Below are positions 9,660-20,545 of a stretch of 21,786 nucleotides of DNA, piece after piece. Position 1 is the stretch's first letter; each line of letters starts with the position of its first letter. Below the pieces are notes generated by a model that made no database searches, was not told where the DNA came from, and was given only the letters and a program-made list of their open reading frames with translations. The DNA comes from Suillus spraguei. Taxonomy: Eukaryota > Basidiomycota > Agaricomycetes > Boletales > Suillaceae. A program made the position numbers and the translations under genes. The stretch covers positions 1-21,786 of the forward strand of contig JABCPU010000906.1 of assembly GCA_016800925.1 (NCBI GenBank). The letters run 5' to 3'.

Positions 9660-10314
9660 GGCAGATATAAATTAGTGGTACACGATTGCCGAGACACAAC
9701 CGAGACACTTTTGTAGGACAAATTCATAGGAAAAAGAAATTGGCACTGATTGCTTCTTTCACAGGTCTGTTGAAGATCTGCCTGCAGCCTGCAAAGTCTT
9801 ACAAAATATAATAAACTAACAACAGTAACTTGAATTAAAGAGTATCAGCAACAGCATTTGCCAGTGGGTTTGGTGGGGGGACTAAGATTGGTGCTTTCGA
9901 GACTTGTCACGGTAGCACTACATGATAAAGTGGACTCACTCAAGCGCTGAAACCACGGTAGTCAAAAGTTCAGACAATCAGCCTCGGGGGGACAAAGCTG
10001 CGTGCCCGCCCAGATGCTTCAGCCCACTGCCATACTTACCTGTAGGTACTAGCCATGTGTCGCTTCATACTTCGGCCACACGCACTGCCCGCAGGATATG
10101 TAGTACCCGTCGAAGTTCAGATACCGAGTCTGCCTAAGCAAGGGTAATTAAAAACCACAGCATTGTGCATGCACTGTGATAAATACACAAGAGTATATGA
10201 TATAAATCCAATAAGGTCCATGCCAGATGAGAGAAGACGAAGGAGTGATATCGATGTGTTTGATGATAGTACTGATAGCGTGAAACATATGTGAAAGCAG
10301 TCAAGAGAAATCAA
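9660..10314. other. Intergenic between two co-oriented genes
   Basis: Upstream region of the KAT14-like gene and 3' flank of the DUF2015 gene. No coding or RNA gene seen, and no convincing TATA box close to 9659. Confidence 0.5.
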
Positions 10315-10857
10315 TCACAGCCTCGTAACGGCCTTTGAATCAAGTGGCATGCCTACAAGACACCATGAATCCCAAGAACTGCAAGATTATATTAACACTA
10401 ACCTGACGGATCGATCCCATTGCGAGCAAGGATTTGATTGTGGCGGATCAATCTTGCTTGGTCAAAACTGTGTGAATGAAGTTCTGATAAGCTACACTGA
10501 CCACGTAAACGAAACACTTACTTGACCCGTTGGGCACGCATGATGTCCAGCACCTCTTGCGTTCCCTGTTCGTCCAGCCCGCTCGCGAATCTCCCTCAGC
10601 AATGTTGGCTGACTCGATGTCAAACATTGGAGAGCTCAGCCCTGCACGTGCCTGATCAGAAAAAGGCAAGCGGCGTGTAGTGGTTAAGGCTTGGGAAGAA
10701 AGCCTTAACTCTCGTAGGAAGAGATGCACGATAGCGGTAACCGACTAAGGAGGAGTAAGTCAGTTTATCCGGTCTTATGACCTATTATTTGTTGCTGCGG
10801 GTACTCACCCATCACCAGTGATGCCAGGACTGCGAGGAGCGAAAGGTAGAATAACAT
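10315..10857 (-). CDS. DUF2015 family protein, N-terminal membrane segment
   Basis: Exons are 10857-10809, 10744-10522, 10467-10403 and 10352-10315. Introns 10808-10745 (ending CTGACTTACTCCTCCTTAG), 10521-10468 and 10402-10353 keep phase. The start MLFYLSLLAVLASLVMG is a hydrophobic signal-anchor-like helix. The body carries the DUF2015 pattern as I recall it: ARAGLSSPMFDIESANI, EGDSRAGLDEQGTQEVL, DIMRAQRVNFDQARL, then NGIDPSGMPLDSKAV and a terminal TRL*. The family is fungal, small and of unknown function; the N-terminal helix suggests membrane attachment. Exon 2 contains two compensating single-base shifts, one extra base in the T run at 10660-10664 and one missing near the GGG at 10578-10580, so the frame is restored at the exon end. 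The opposite signs and intact ends argue for sequence error rather than decay. Confidence 0.7.
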
Positions 10858-11923
10858 GCCAATTTATAGTGCTCTGCTTCTTAGGCCCCGGGAGTCTGTT
10901 TGACAATAATAAGTGTTTGTAAAGGTCGCTTGCGTGGTCGGTTGTCGTCTTCGATGGAAACCTTGAGCTCTCTGAGGAACAAGCGCAGTACACGTGCCGT
11001 CATAATGTGGCTGTGTGAACAATTACTCAAGGGGCAGAGTTCCGTAACATTCCGTATTGATTCCGTGTTGATTCCGTATAGTGCTAGTACCACTTTTTGA
11101 ACGACAAGCATGAATATTCCGACTCTTGCTTGCAAGTAAACTGTAGACCTAGGCAATGTGATCCAGTTCATTGCACACTTATCTTTCACTAATTGGTAGC
11201 AGGATAGTTTCAATTAATTTTGTCATGGTGACTGGTTTTTGTTACCCTCAACTCAACGATTTACTGTGGTAACGCAATAATGAAGTTCTCCGTATCTTCG
11301 GGCGCCACCACGACAGACATCCCATATTCACCATGATTCAGAAGTTTTGGAACCATCATGTCTCTTCGAAATTTCCGTAAATTTCGAGTATTGAATTGGG
11401 ATCTCCGGCTCCGATCTTGCGATCTTGTCTGTACACTTTTATCATGGAAGAACAACGCCCCATGGTGCGCACGTTCCTTTTTAAAATGTCCCTCACGAAA
11501 CTTTGTCTCGTGGCTAGCCTGTTGAGCCTAATACGGACAATCGCAATGCGCTAGGAGACTATCATTAGTCTTCCGAATTGCAAAAATTCGCTCTATCAGA
11601 AGATGCCACAGTTATGTGGTAAGTAGCAGGAGCGAACATCAAAGAAGTTCGTTTTCTAAAGCTATTTGTGAAAAAGCTCACATTCACCTTACCCATTACT
11701 CACGATCGAACCGCCTACGCATAGGAATAGATGTATAACGAGACAAACGAGACCTCTAAGTATACAGTCGTAATCAAGATCATAATCAGGTCGGTAAAGT
11801 ACAGAAAAAGAAAGGCAAGGGAGGTATAGATGAAACACGGATATACGACGTACATGGACGCAAGATACAACAAATCCAAGGAAAATCGAATAAATACCAT
11901 ATGGGCCCCCATACAAATAAAGA
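10858..11923. other. Intergenic, no supported gene
   Basis: Minus-strand ORFs at 10881-11213 and 11261-11455 have no recognisable domain or splice context. The first lies immediately upstream of the DUF2015 start, so it is more likely leader or promoter. A TATA-like CTATAAAT sits just upstream of that start codon. The stretch also holds a short direct repeat at 11040-11081. Confidence 0.4.
11040..11081. repeat. Short imperfect tandem repeat (TTCCGTNNNGA)
   Basis: Four consecutive 10-11 bp units starting TTCCGT at 11040, 11050, 11061 and 11072. The two central copies differ by one base. Confidence 0.7.
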
Positions 11924-14008
11924 TCAAGGCACACGCCATCGTTCCGTCCCCGAACGACCAACCCTCCGTCCCACATCTTTACATCCCAGCCCTTGTTCAC
12001 AAGCGCACGGTGTACCGCGGCTCAATACCCCCACGCCCCCTGCAGAGTGGGTACCGCGGCCAGTAATAAGGCGAAGGGGGGATGCTATGAGACGGCGGTC
12101 GGGTAAAATGATACAGACGCACATACATAGCTCCGTTCAGCATATTGCCCAGCAACTGACAAACAGAGCGTGACAACACACTCACCAGGTGAACATCCCT
12201 CCCTCTCCAGTATCTCACATGTGATCACTATTGCCTCTTGGACACACGTCCCGTGCAAGTCGATGGATCTTTTGTCGTTGGAAGCGTATCTAGAAGGTGC
12301 GTTAGTAGAAATCGCGCAAATATTGTACAGGGTAGAAGTCAGAAAAAACCCACCTCTTCGCCTCAACTAACCTCCTTGCCTCATCCAAGGCGTCCTCCCG
12401 CGCTTTCTCCGTAACCTCCCTCGCTCTCTGAGCATAGTACAGCGCCACCTCCGCGCCCAAAGGCCCCGCCACGCCCGGCCTGCCTCGCGTAGCAGCTCTC
12501 CACGCTGTGCGCGCGCCTGAAGTATCCGGCGCGCAAAGTGCCCATACCGCGCTCCAGAGACGTTCCCTCCTGTGCCGTTCCCAGGGAGCTCCCCAATGTC
12601 CTCCTTCCACCCTTGCCCTTGCCCGCGCCACGGAGTTTACGCTTGTTCATGGGTTGGGATTCTCCAGGGATTGTGTGGTTCCGGGGGATCGAATCGGCAC
12701 CTCTTGCCATACCTCTGGGGGTTGGGGCTGTATGGTAGGACTAGAAGGAGAGGATACGAATTTACGCTTCGATGTTGATGGAAGCTGCACAGGCGGGGGA
12801 CCGGTTGGCAACTTCGCACGTGCAGGAGTGAAATTCGAATTTGAGCCTGAAACCGGAGGTGGAAGGTGGTATATTCCTGCTTCGCATGTGGGATGCTCGA
12901 GGTCACGCAGGATCCAAACAATATCAAGGGCATCATCTGGCTTATTCTGTGTGGCAAAGAGTGCGATGCGGGCGTCTGCGCACAGAGTATTACGTTGTTC
13001 CGCATCAAGAGTGGCAAAAGTGGGCGAGGCTCGGAGGAGGTCGAGAAGGGCAGGTAGCGCGTTGGTTTCTACCTCTTGGTTAGGCTTCTTGATGGGGGAT
13101 TTTTGCTTGGCTTTGTGTTTTATGCCGGCTGAAGTCGTGGGTAGGGCTGCAAGAGCAGCGCGGAGGGGTTGCGTGCGCGGGTGTGGAATACGTTGGGGAG
13201 TGAAAAAAGGAGGCAAAATGTGATGGTGGAGCTGAGGAAGTAATGTAGCGAGGTGGGTAGAAAGCGAGGAAACCTGCGTCCATATGTCACACCCGCGCCC
13301 ATAGTCATCCCCTCCTTTTCCATCCCTTTTGTTGCGAGGGGGCATGCTGCGTCTGCATCATGTCCACAATTTTAATCGTGCGGCCTTAACCTTCTTTTTT
13401 ATGGGAGTAGCGAGCTTAGGTGTCGCTTTCGGTTCGTATGAACCACGGTTTCCCAGTCCCCATCGAGTAACGGTGAAGGAGTGCGTTCAAGGGCATCGAT
13501 TTCCGCTCCTCCAGGTCACGTATATGTTCCATGTTCAAGATATATTCCACCACTCTCTCCATGTCGACATCTCCGTCCCCTTCTAGGGCTCCTCCATACT
13601 CTTCTCTCAGTAGGTGTTTTAGGCGTTCCATAGGCATGTCAGAAAGCCTCTCGCAAGAAGCCAAGTGGCGAGCTGAATAAGTGCTGAGATGAGGATGATT
13701 CGCTTGTAGTCGTTGTACTGTCGCATAGGTCTGGGGTAGTGAGAGACGTAGTGGATATATGTCGTCTATCTCGTACTCATCCTGCTGCGCCTGGTTTGCG
13801 AGAATTTTTAATATATCTCGTATAGTATCGACCTGGTCGGAGGAGTGGGTGGCGTCGTCCCCTTGCGCATGGTCTGAAATAATAGCTGCAAGAAGGGAAG
13901 TATCAATTTGAGGAATTCAGCCTTGGCGGTCGAGTCATGATAGTATTCAGCACGACGGAATAAGTGGCAGGATGAGCACACGCACCTGTAAAGTATCATA
14001 TAGTCCAT
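11924..14008 (-). CDS. CUE/SMR-type endonuclease-like protein (Cue2-like)
   Basis: Exon 1 (14008-13986) encodes MDYMILYR. The body then reads AEFLK..IDTSLLAAIISD, a helical region and a UBA/CUE-like segment (MERLKHLLREEYGG..VVEYILN, about 13530-13650). A second helical unit follows at about 12900-13100 (ALPALLDLLRASPTF). The C-terminus is a clear SMR domain: SIDLHG (exon 12289-12186), then LRLITGRGTHSAGGVGVL (exon from 12084) and GWDVKMWDGGLVVRGR. DLHG and TGRGTHS are the SMR signature motifs. Yeast Cue2, with CUE-type domains plus SMR, cleaves mRNA at stalled ribosomes in no-go decay; the same role here is inference. Clean introns are 12353-12290 and 12185-12085. At least seven single-base frame changes occur, for example the TTT runs at 13907-13909 and 13500-13502, and near 12022. 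Because of them the stop is uncertain: 11924 in one frame, 11689 in the SMR frame. Confidence 0.65.
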
Positions 14009-15260
14009 GGTAGTCCTCTGTAATGCGGCAGCACAAGTGCTCGCTGATTCCATTAAGTCAGGCGAGGTGGATCGCAAATAATGGTGGTGTATTGATATGA
14101 GTCTGGAATATCGTGATTCGTAACTCGGACATGCGGAAGGTGCGTGTTTTTCCTGTAGAGCCTATTATTGGCCCGGCTACCGATGGTACCTAGAGAAATT
14201 TGTCATGCGGGGTCGATCGAACGACTTGATTGGCTTCGAGTTCTTGATTCCGAGCCAGCCCGGGTTCGGCCGAGTCCGGAATTTTAGTCATGACGAAACG
14301 TGACACATCTGTCATGAAGTTCTACTGCCATACAGCTGAGACATGTTATTTAATGGATTCGCTCAGAGAAACACCGACAGCAGCAGCACTCAGTGTGCGC
14401 CATATTCAAAGATAAGTATCAGGATTCAGCGCTATCACTGGCAAGTCCATCACTCCTCAACAATGGGTATTATGTTCTTTTTGTCAAAATGAACTATGAG
14501 CTTGAATCTGGGGTTCACATCTGATGGATGACGTAACTTGTTTCGACATGGTATGAAAGAGCTGTGACCAGCCTGTGCCGTAAACTGCCCACTGTCGTTC
14601 TCTAGCTCCGCTGCGGTCGGTCAGCAGTGAACAGCTGGAATACGAACGTTGAAATTGCGTTTAGGTACTGACTCAGACCCCGGTATCGGCTTAATTATGT
14701 CTGGCCACTTTGCTGAACCTAGACTGACGAAGTCAAGACCATCGACGGATTCGTGTCAATGGCAGACCGTGGTATGACCCTGGTTGACAACTGCATTCAC
14801 CAACCATTTTTGAACTTCTGGGGAAAGGCGATCGAATTTTCAAGTTTACTGCTGTGCGAGCATCGTGTACTGGGGTATTATCCTTATTACGTCTGCTGCA
14901 CAAGGCCGCATCTTGTTCATTCAACATTTCATTGTTATGTGAATGACAAGGTGACTGCTTATCTATGCTTGGAAGCGAATTAAGATTTCTATTTCATCTC
15001 ATGTCCGAACTCGGTTAGAAAAGAAGGAACAGCGTAACATCTTACCCCATGGGGCTCAACTGCCAAGGGTTAAGAGTGGACATAGTTTTTATGGAGTTAA
15101 ATTTGCAGGTTACGCCATCTAATCTACTTGTCTCTTCGTTTATGTAAATAAATTTGTCTTTTCAAGTCACAGGATACCTTGCTCGAAAGGGAACGTCTTC
15201 CATTCCACACCTTATTGACACAATTCATGATACTTTGCAATCTACTCTTACGTGAACAGC
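14009..15260. other. Intergenic up to the retrotransposon
   Basis: Only short ORFs on both strands, none with a family signature. It includes the upstream flank of the SMR gene. The base left of the LTR is 15260; the candidate 5-bp target sequence there is ACAGC. Confidence 0.45.
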
Positions 15261-15735
15261 TGTCACAACCCACAAAACGAATTAACGCTAGGGCAGAGAC
15301 TAGGACTCAAACTAAGGTTATCAGAAAGAGAGAGAGGAGCAAGGACGTCTTGGATTGCTACAGTGTAGATACAAGAGGTTTGAACTAAAGAACTACTACA
15401 GCGAAACTAGCTAACTATATACACATATTGAAACTGAGATATAAACTGAGTTTGAAACTACTAGCCAATCATAAAATAGAAATGAGAATCGTACGATGTG
15501 ATGATTGTGACATTGTTATGACATCATATTCTAGAAGGTTCTAAGATCACGTGACACTATCTTATCTTATCTTATCCGATAGCATCATAAAAGATCTCTT
15601 CATCTTCATCAGGAAGTTCGGTTATAGAAGCGGTTATGGGGATTTCAATGGAGTTTGTGTTTGTCTTAGCGCTGGGTTTAGACGCTTTAGGGAAATTGAG
15701 GAAAGAGTAATGATTTGTATTTGGAATTCGTGACA
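15261..15735 (-). repeat. 3' LTR (475 bp)
   Basis: Begins TGTCACAACC and ends TTCGTGACA on the + strand, with 6-bp inverted ends TGTCAC/GTGACA. It is repeated at 21318-21786. It contains a TATA box (15416-15421, minus strand) and a short CTTAT run near 15557-15573. Confidence 0.95.
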
Positions 15736-18700
15736 TTACCCCCTCTCTAGGATGAGCGTCATCGCGAATGTATGAAGGTCTGATGTTACGTGTTCTCCAT
15801 TTCTTGAAATCTTCCGAATTAAGTATAGAGCCTTGAATTCTTTTGGTTTTAGCCGCCGTGGGATTCTTTTTATGAAACTCTGCTATAAGAATCGGGGAAT
15901 TTTTACGTTTTCTTCTGGTTCCCATGTCGATTCTTCTATCGGATATCCTTCCCATTTTACTCGGTATTGCAGCTTTCCTCGGAATAGTCGGCTATCTAAT
16001 ACTTCTTCTACAACAAATTCTTCCTGATCGTCAACTATGTCAGGAGGTGGTCGGGTGGGTTGAGAATGAGGGATCATTCGAGATGCATAGTATGGGGTGA
16101 GTAATTGAACGTGAAAAACCGGATGGATCTGATAATTTGCCGGTAATTTCAATTTATAGTTCACCTCGCCAATCTTCTCTAGTATTTCAAAGGGCCCAAG
16201 ACGACGATCTGACAGTTTTTGACTTGGACGACGTTGTTTAATATTTTTCGCGTCTAGCCAGACTTTGTCTCCCTTTTTATACTGTGGTGCGTCTTTTACT
16301 CCTTTGTCATAGAACCGTTTCATTCGTTCATTGACTAGTTTCAAAGTATTTTCCGCATCATCTCTTGCTTCTTTCATTTGATCCACTCTTTCATCGGCAA
16401 CAGGAATACGGGAGTTGGAATTAGGAGATATCGTGAATTCTGGATTATATCCATATAGAACTTTGAAGGGGCTATGACCGGTGACTGTGACTGCGTTATT
16501 ATGCGAGAATTCTGCAATCGGCAACCAAGATACCCAATCATTTTGTCTATAAGAGGTAAACAGGCGTAAATATTGTTCAACTTCTTGATTTACGCGTTCT
16601 GTTTGTCCGTCCGTATGAGGATGATAGGCAGTCGAAGCAGACCATTTTGTGCCTAATCTTTTTGACATTTGTCCCATAAATTTGGATACGAACTGTGTTC
16701 CTCTATCTGAAATCACTTTCTTTGGTGTTCCATGATGTTTCCATACATTCTTTAAAAATAGCTCGGCAATTTCCTTCGAGTCTACTTCTTTATTGGTGGG
16801 AATGAAGTGTGCTTGTTTCGTAAATCGATCAACAACAACAAAAATGCTATCACACCCTTCACTCTTTGGTAGGTCCACAATCAAGTCACATGTAATCGTT
16901 TGCCAAGGTCCTTCTGGAACTTCATTTGGTTGTAAAGTCCCGTCGGTTTACTAGGATAGACCTTTGTTTGTCTGCAACGATCGCAACCATCTACATAGTC
17001 GTGAACACTTTTTGTCATCATTGGCCACCAATAGTTTCTGGAATCAATTCTAAGGTTTTGGCACGTCCAGGATGTTCCAGCCGGTGGTGAGTCATGGAAT
17101 AACTCTAGAATTTCTCGGCGGATTTCTTTATCATTTGGAACATAGACCAATCCTCGGAATAACACCAATCCATCTTCAACATTCCATTCTTCGACTCCTC
17201 TACGCAATTGCACCGGTGCTGCTTTTAACGTTTCTAGCGCTTTCATTACTTCAGGCTCTCGTTCTGTACTTTGTCTGATCTTTTTAAGAAGAGATTTTTC
17301 TCCTTCTATAAGAACTTGGCCTCTCTTAGCAGCATTGATTTTGAAAAAATTCCGGTTTAAGCAAAATGCGATCAGAATTGTCGTTTTCTACCCCCCCTCT
17401 GTGGTCTGATCTCCGAGACAGACGATCGGCCTTATCATTGACTACACCAGGCTTATGTTGGAGTGTAAATTCGTACTCCGCCAGGAACAGACTCCATCTG
17501 GCTTGCCTTCGTGTCAATTTTTGACTCGTCATGAAATACTCGAGATTCTTATGATCGGTCCAGATTTCCACAGGTTGAGGTGCTCCCTGCACATAGTGCC
17601 TCCACTCTTCTAACGCTCGAATGATGCTAATAATTCTTTGTCATGAATGTCGTAATTTCGTTCTGCATCATTCATTGACTTTGAATAATAAGCGACAGGA
17701 TGCCATAGTCCATCTTCCATTTGTTGAGAAAGTACTGCACCAGATGCATAATCAGAAGCATCGGTCTCTATTCTTTTCTTTTTCTCAACGTCTGGCATTA
17801 CTAGGAGCGGAGCTTCTGTGAATCGTTTCTTCAATTCATCAAATGCATTTGTTGTTTCTCCGTCCAATTCCATGGAACATCTTTTCTTAGCAAATCATTC
17901 ATTGGTCTGGCTATATCTGAGAACCCCAATATGAATCTTCGATAGAAGTTGGCAAAACCCATGAATGCTTGTATGTCTTTTACGCATTTGGGAACAGGCC
18001 ATTTTAATACTCCTTCTACTTTCACAGGGTCCATAGATACATTGCCTTTTTCCACGATCAACCCTAAGAATTCGACTTTAGACTGTTCGAAACTACATTT
18101 TTCTGGTTTCAAGAACAGGTCATTATCTTTCAATCGTTTGAGTACTTCTCGCACGACTTTTCGGTGTTGCTCCTTATTTCCATTTGTAAAGACCAAGATG
18201 TCATCGATGTAGACAACGACCGTCTTTCCATCAATAAGATCTCTAAATATTTCATTCATCATGGTCTGGAAAGTTGCTGGAGAATTTGTCAACCCGAAAT
18301 ACATTACGGTTGGTTCATGGTGACCAAAAGGCGTTTTGAAGGCTGCCTTCCACTCGTCTCCTTCTTTCATCCGAATATTATTGTATCCCCATCGTACATC
18401 CATTTTGGAGTACATTGTGGCACCAGTTAAAGCATCAATTAGATCTTGAGATCTCGGTAAAGGGTACGCTTTTTAACCGTTTTCTCATTGAGCTTTCTAT
18501 AGTCCATTACTGGTCGTAATTTGCCATCTTTTTTGGCCACAAAGAAGAAAGGTGCTGCAACAGGAGATTGTGAATCTCTAATACGTCCTAATGCAGTTTC
18601 GGCTTTTAACCAATCTTTCAGTGTGTCCATTTCTTTGGTGATAAAGGATACGGTTTTGCATTCGGTGGAAGATCATTCTCATCTTTAAGATCTATCGCAT

Positions 18701-19519
18701 GATCCCATTTCTTTCTTTCAGGAAATCTCTTTGATTCCTCTTCTGAGAATACACCCAGGTAATCATGAAGCCAGTCTGGAACCATTTCTTCTACAGACTT
18801 TTTCTTCTTAGTAGCTTCCTCTGCTACTTTTTGTTCTGTGGCGATAGAAGCTTTATATCTAATCCATTCATTCTTTGGACTATCTTCATCTTCTATTTCC
18901 TCAACCATCGCCCTCTTCTTCGCCATGCCTTCGTCATCATCTTCCTCTTCCGTGGGAATCAGATCTGGCAAGTCACCCTGTTTTTGGGTTTTTCGTTTTT
19001 CTCTATTTTTTTGTCTTTTTTTTTTTTAGTCTCACACTTAATTGGGCATCGTGTAAGAGCAAATCGTCCTGCGTTCCAATCAATCTCCGGATTATGATAC
19101 CTTAGCCAATCTATACCGATAATAACATCATCGCTTCCTAGATCTGTAACCATGAAGGCTGCTTTGTCTTCTTCATGATCTCCAATCTTTAATCCTATTT
19201 CAGCGAATCTTGTCATAGCTCCGGCGGCATTTAAGGAACCATCAATGTTCTTGACTGGTATGGGACGCAATAATTTACGACACCGGACATCATTGTTCTT
19301 CACAAATCTTTCACTTATAAATAATGTTGATGCACCACAGTCCACAAGTGCTTTTACGTCTGCTTGTCTGTTCTTTCCTTTCAGTGTAATCGGAATATAA
19401 AAATGCTCTGATTTGGATCGTATATACACTTCCGTTACATCTGAAAAACTAGAAAGAATAGAGAATCGATTGTTCGGGTCTAGGTCTGCAGACTCTGACT
19501 TCAACCCTTCTAAAAACCC
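15572..19519 (-). CDS. pol: Pol polyprotein: protease, RT, RNase H, integrase, chromodomain
   Basis: The whole Ty3/gypsy Pol order is present but spread over several frames. Every change fits a single base. Missing-base sites are the A12 run at 19016-19027 or just after, 18634-18636, about 18466, 17848-17850, about 17625, 17042-17043, 16934-16936 and 15900-15904. Extra-base sites are 17344-17349 and 17075-17076. Most lie in short homopolymers, and all domain motifs are intact on both sides of each break. Pol makes and integrates the DNA copy. It is probably translated with Gag, by -1 frameshift or as one ORF. The C-terminal frame reads through the polypurine tract and 164 nt into the 3' LTR, ending at 15572. 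With near-identical LTRs, these breaks look like consensus errors rather than age. Confidence 0.85.
15736..15748 (-). other. Polypurine tract
   Basis: AGAGAGGGGGTAA on the minus strand, directly abutting the 3' LTR. This is the expected position of the plus-strand primer. It lies inside the pol reading frame. Confidence 0.85.
15850..16030 (-). other. Pol: C-terminal chromodomain
   Basis: FVVEEVLDSR, LQYRVKWEGYP and STWEPEENV are the classic chromodomain blocks, with aromatic residues for methyl-lysine binding. In chromoviruses this domain can direct integration to heterochromatin. The single-base break at 15900-15904 falls at its end. Confidence 0.9.
16440..17246 (-). other. Pol: integrase zinc finger and DDE core
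   Basis: The N-terminal finger has LFHDSPPAG, NYWWP and the CDRC pair. The second His is hidden by two compensating one-base shifts at 17075-17076 and 17042-17043. The core shows VVVDRFTKQAHFIP, VISDRGTQFVSKF and TDGQTERVNQEVEQYLR, giving the D, D and E catalytic residues. Confidence 0.9.
17326..17873 (-). other. Pol: RNase H domain
   Basis: TDASDYASGAVLSQQ and HPVAYYSKSMNDAERNYDIHDKELLA carry the catalytic Asp and Glu. WTDHKNLEYF and RQARWSLFLAEYEF follow. One base appears missing near 17625. Confidence 0.9.
17831..18655 (-). other. Pol: reverse transcriptase domain
   Basis: Landmarks in order are PYPLSP, VAAPFFFVAKKDGKLRPVMDYRKLN, MDVRWGYNNIRM, the catalytic VVYIDDILVF (YIDD) and VEFLGLIV. 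Frame breaks fall near 18635 and 18466. Confidence 0.9.
18959..19519 (-). other. Pol: aspartic protease domain
   Basis: The active-site motif ALVDCGASTLFI has Cys where D-S/T-G-A is usual. The downstream VIIGIDWLRYHNPEIDW block is typical of Ty3/gypsy proteases. A Lys-rich tail follows, encoded around the A12 run. Confidence 0.85.
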
Positions 19520-20545
19520 TTGCCTTCTTTGGAGGATAACCAGTCCTTGAACCATTTAGGCGCGGTTTCTTCTTCGGCAGACGATGCCTTCACTTGCGCT
19601 GGTTTTGGCGCTTCTTTACAGTTCCTAGCCATGTGGCCTTCTCCACCGCATCTGTAACATTTGAAAGCACCAGGCTTTCCTTGCGGTTTGGGGGCAGTCT
19701 TTTGCCTTCCGGAGTCGACATCCATAGCGTCACTGTTACTGGGTCCAGCCCTTGATGAAGAAGGAACTCCACTGTTAGACTTGGGAGTCCACCAGGTGTT
19801 TCGCTTCTTCTCTGCGTCCAACTCTTCAAAGTTTTGCCCAATTTCTACTGCTCTTTCAATCAGTTTGTTGAGTATTCTTGTCTTTGAGCGCAACATGAGC
19901 GAGTTGTTCTTTGATCCGGGTTTGTAGACCAGATCGGAGTTTGAGGCGGAGGTCGTAGTCGGAGAAGTTTGTGAATACCGACTTTTGTTTGAAGGATGCA
20001 ACGTATTCTGGAACAGAACTAGATCCTTGCCTAAGGGTCTCTAATTCTCTGATGGCCTTCGCTTCTTTGTTCTCATCTTTAAACATGCGTGAGAACTCCT
20101 CTAAGAATTCATTGAAGTCCAATTCTCCTGCAGCTTGTTTCTTAACGTAAGGTTCTGCCCATTTTCCGGCATTTCCCTTAAGATAAGACAACATTAAGCT
20201 GAGATGTTGTTGTTGCGTTGCGTTGGGATATTGTGTGAGGTAAAGGGATACTTGTGCCAGGAATGTTTCGACATCGATGGAGTCTTTTCCTCCAGTGAAC
20301 TCTGTTGGCTTCGCAATTTTGGGAGTTCCTCCTGTTGATGTTGGTTTTGCTTCCAGTTCATCAATTCTTTCCCTATATTGACGAAGTTCTTCATGGAGTT
20401 TTTCGTTCTGGTCTTGTAAGACATCGTTCATATTCCTGAGCCTTTGAACTTGCTCTTGGACTGGAGCAATCGCAACATTGATAGCATTTGCGATGTACTC
20501 AGCCAAAGCTTGTTCGTTGTGAATGGTAGTGGCGGGAGCAGACAT
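19510..20545 (-). CDS. gag: Gag (capsid and nucleocapsid)
   Basis: Starts MSAPATTIHNEQ at 20545. Residues of about 25-70 form a likely coiled coil (QRLRNMNDVLQDQNEKLHEE). The capsid-like core follows, with KPTEFTGGKDSIDVETFL, the GKWAEPYV block and the EYVASFK motif typical of retrotransposon Gag. The C-terminal part (from about 19870) carries one CCHC zinc knuckle, CYRCGGEGHMARNC, which binds RNA in this family. Gag packages the element RNA into particles. The first frame hits a stop at 19856-19858. The second frame takes over near 19875 (AA on the minus strand), as if one base were extra. Gag ends at TAG 19510-19512, right after a GGGTTTT run, with pol in the -1 frame. Confidence 0.85.
19513..19519 (-). 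promoter_or_regulatory. Candidate -1 frameshift heptamer at the gag-pol junction
   Basis: G GGT TTT in the gag frame fits the X XXY YYZ slippery pattern and is followed at once by the gag stop TAG. A -1 slip continues as GFLEGLKSES into the protease frame. One base missing from the T5 run would look the same, so this is not proven. Confidence 0.4.

Noticed and set aside
10881..11455. Two minus-strand ORFs (110 and 64 aa) upstream of DUF2015
   Set aside because: No domain, no matching splice phases, and one overlaps the probable promoter/leader of the DUF2015 gene.
12507..13223. A 238-aa + strand ORF
   Set aside because: It is antisense to the SMR gene in GC-rich sequence. The minus strand holds the recognisable motifs and splice sites.
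18765..19105. Three overlapping + strand ORFs with hydrophobic, Phe/Ser-rich products
   Set aside because: They are antisense shadows of the Lys/Glu-rich pol linker and protease and carry no independent signal.
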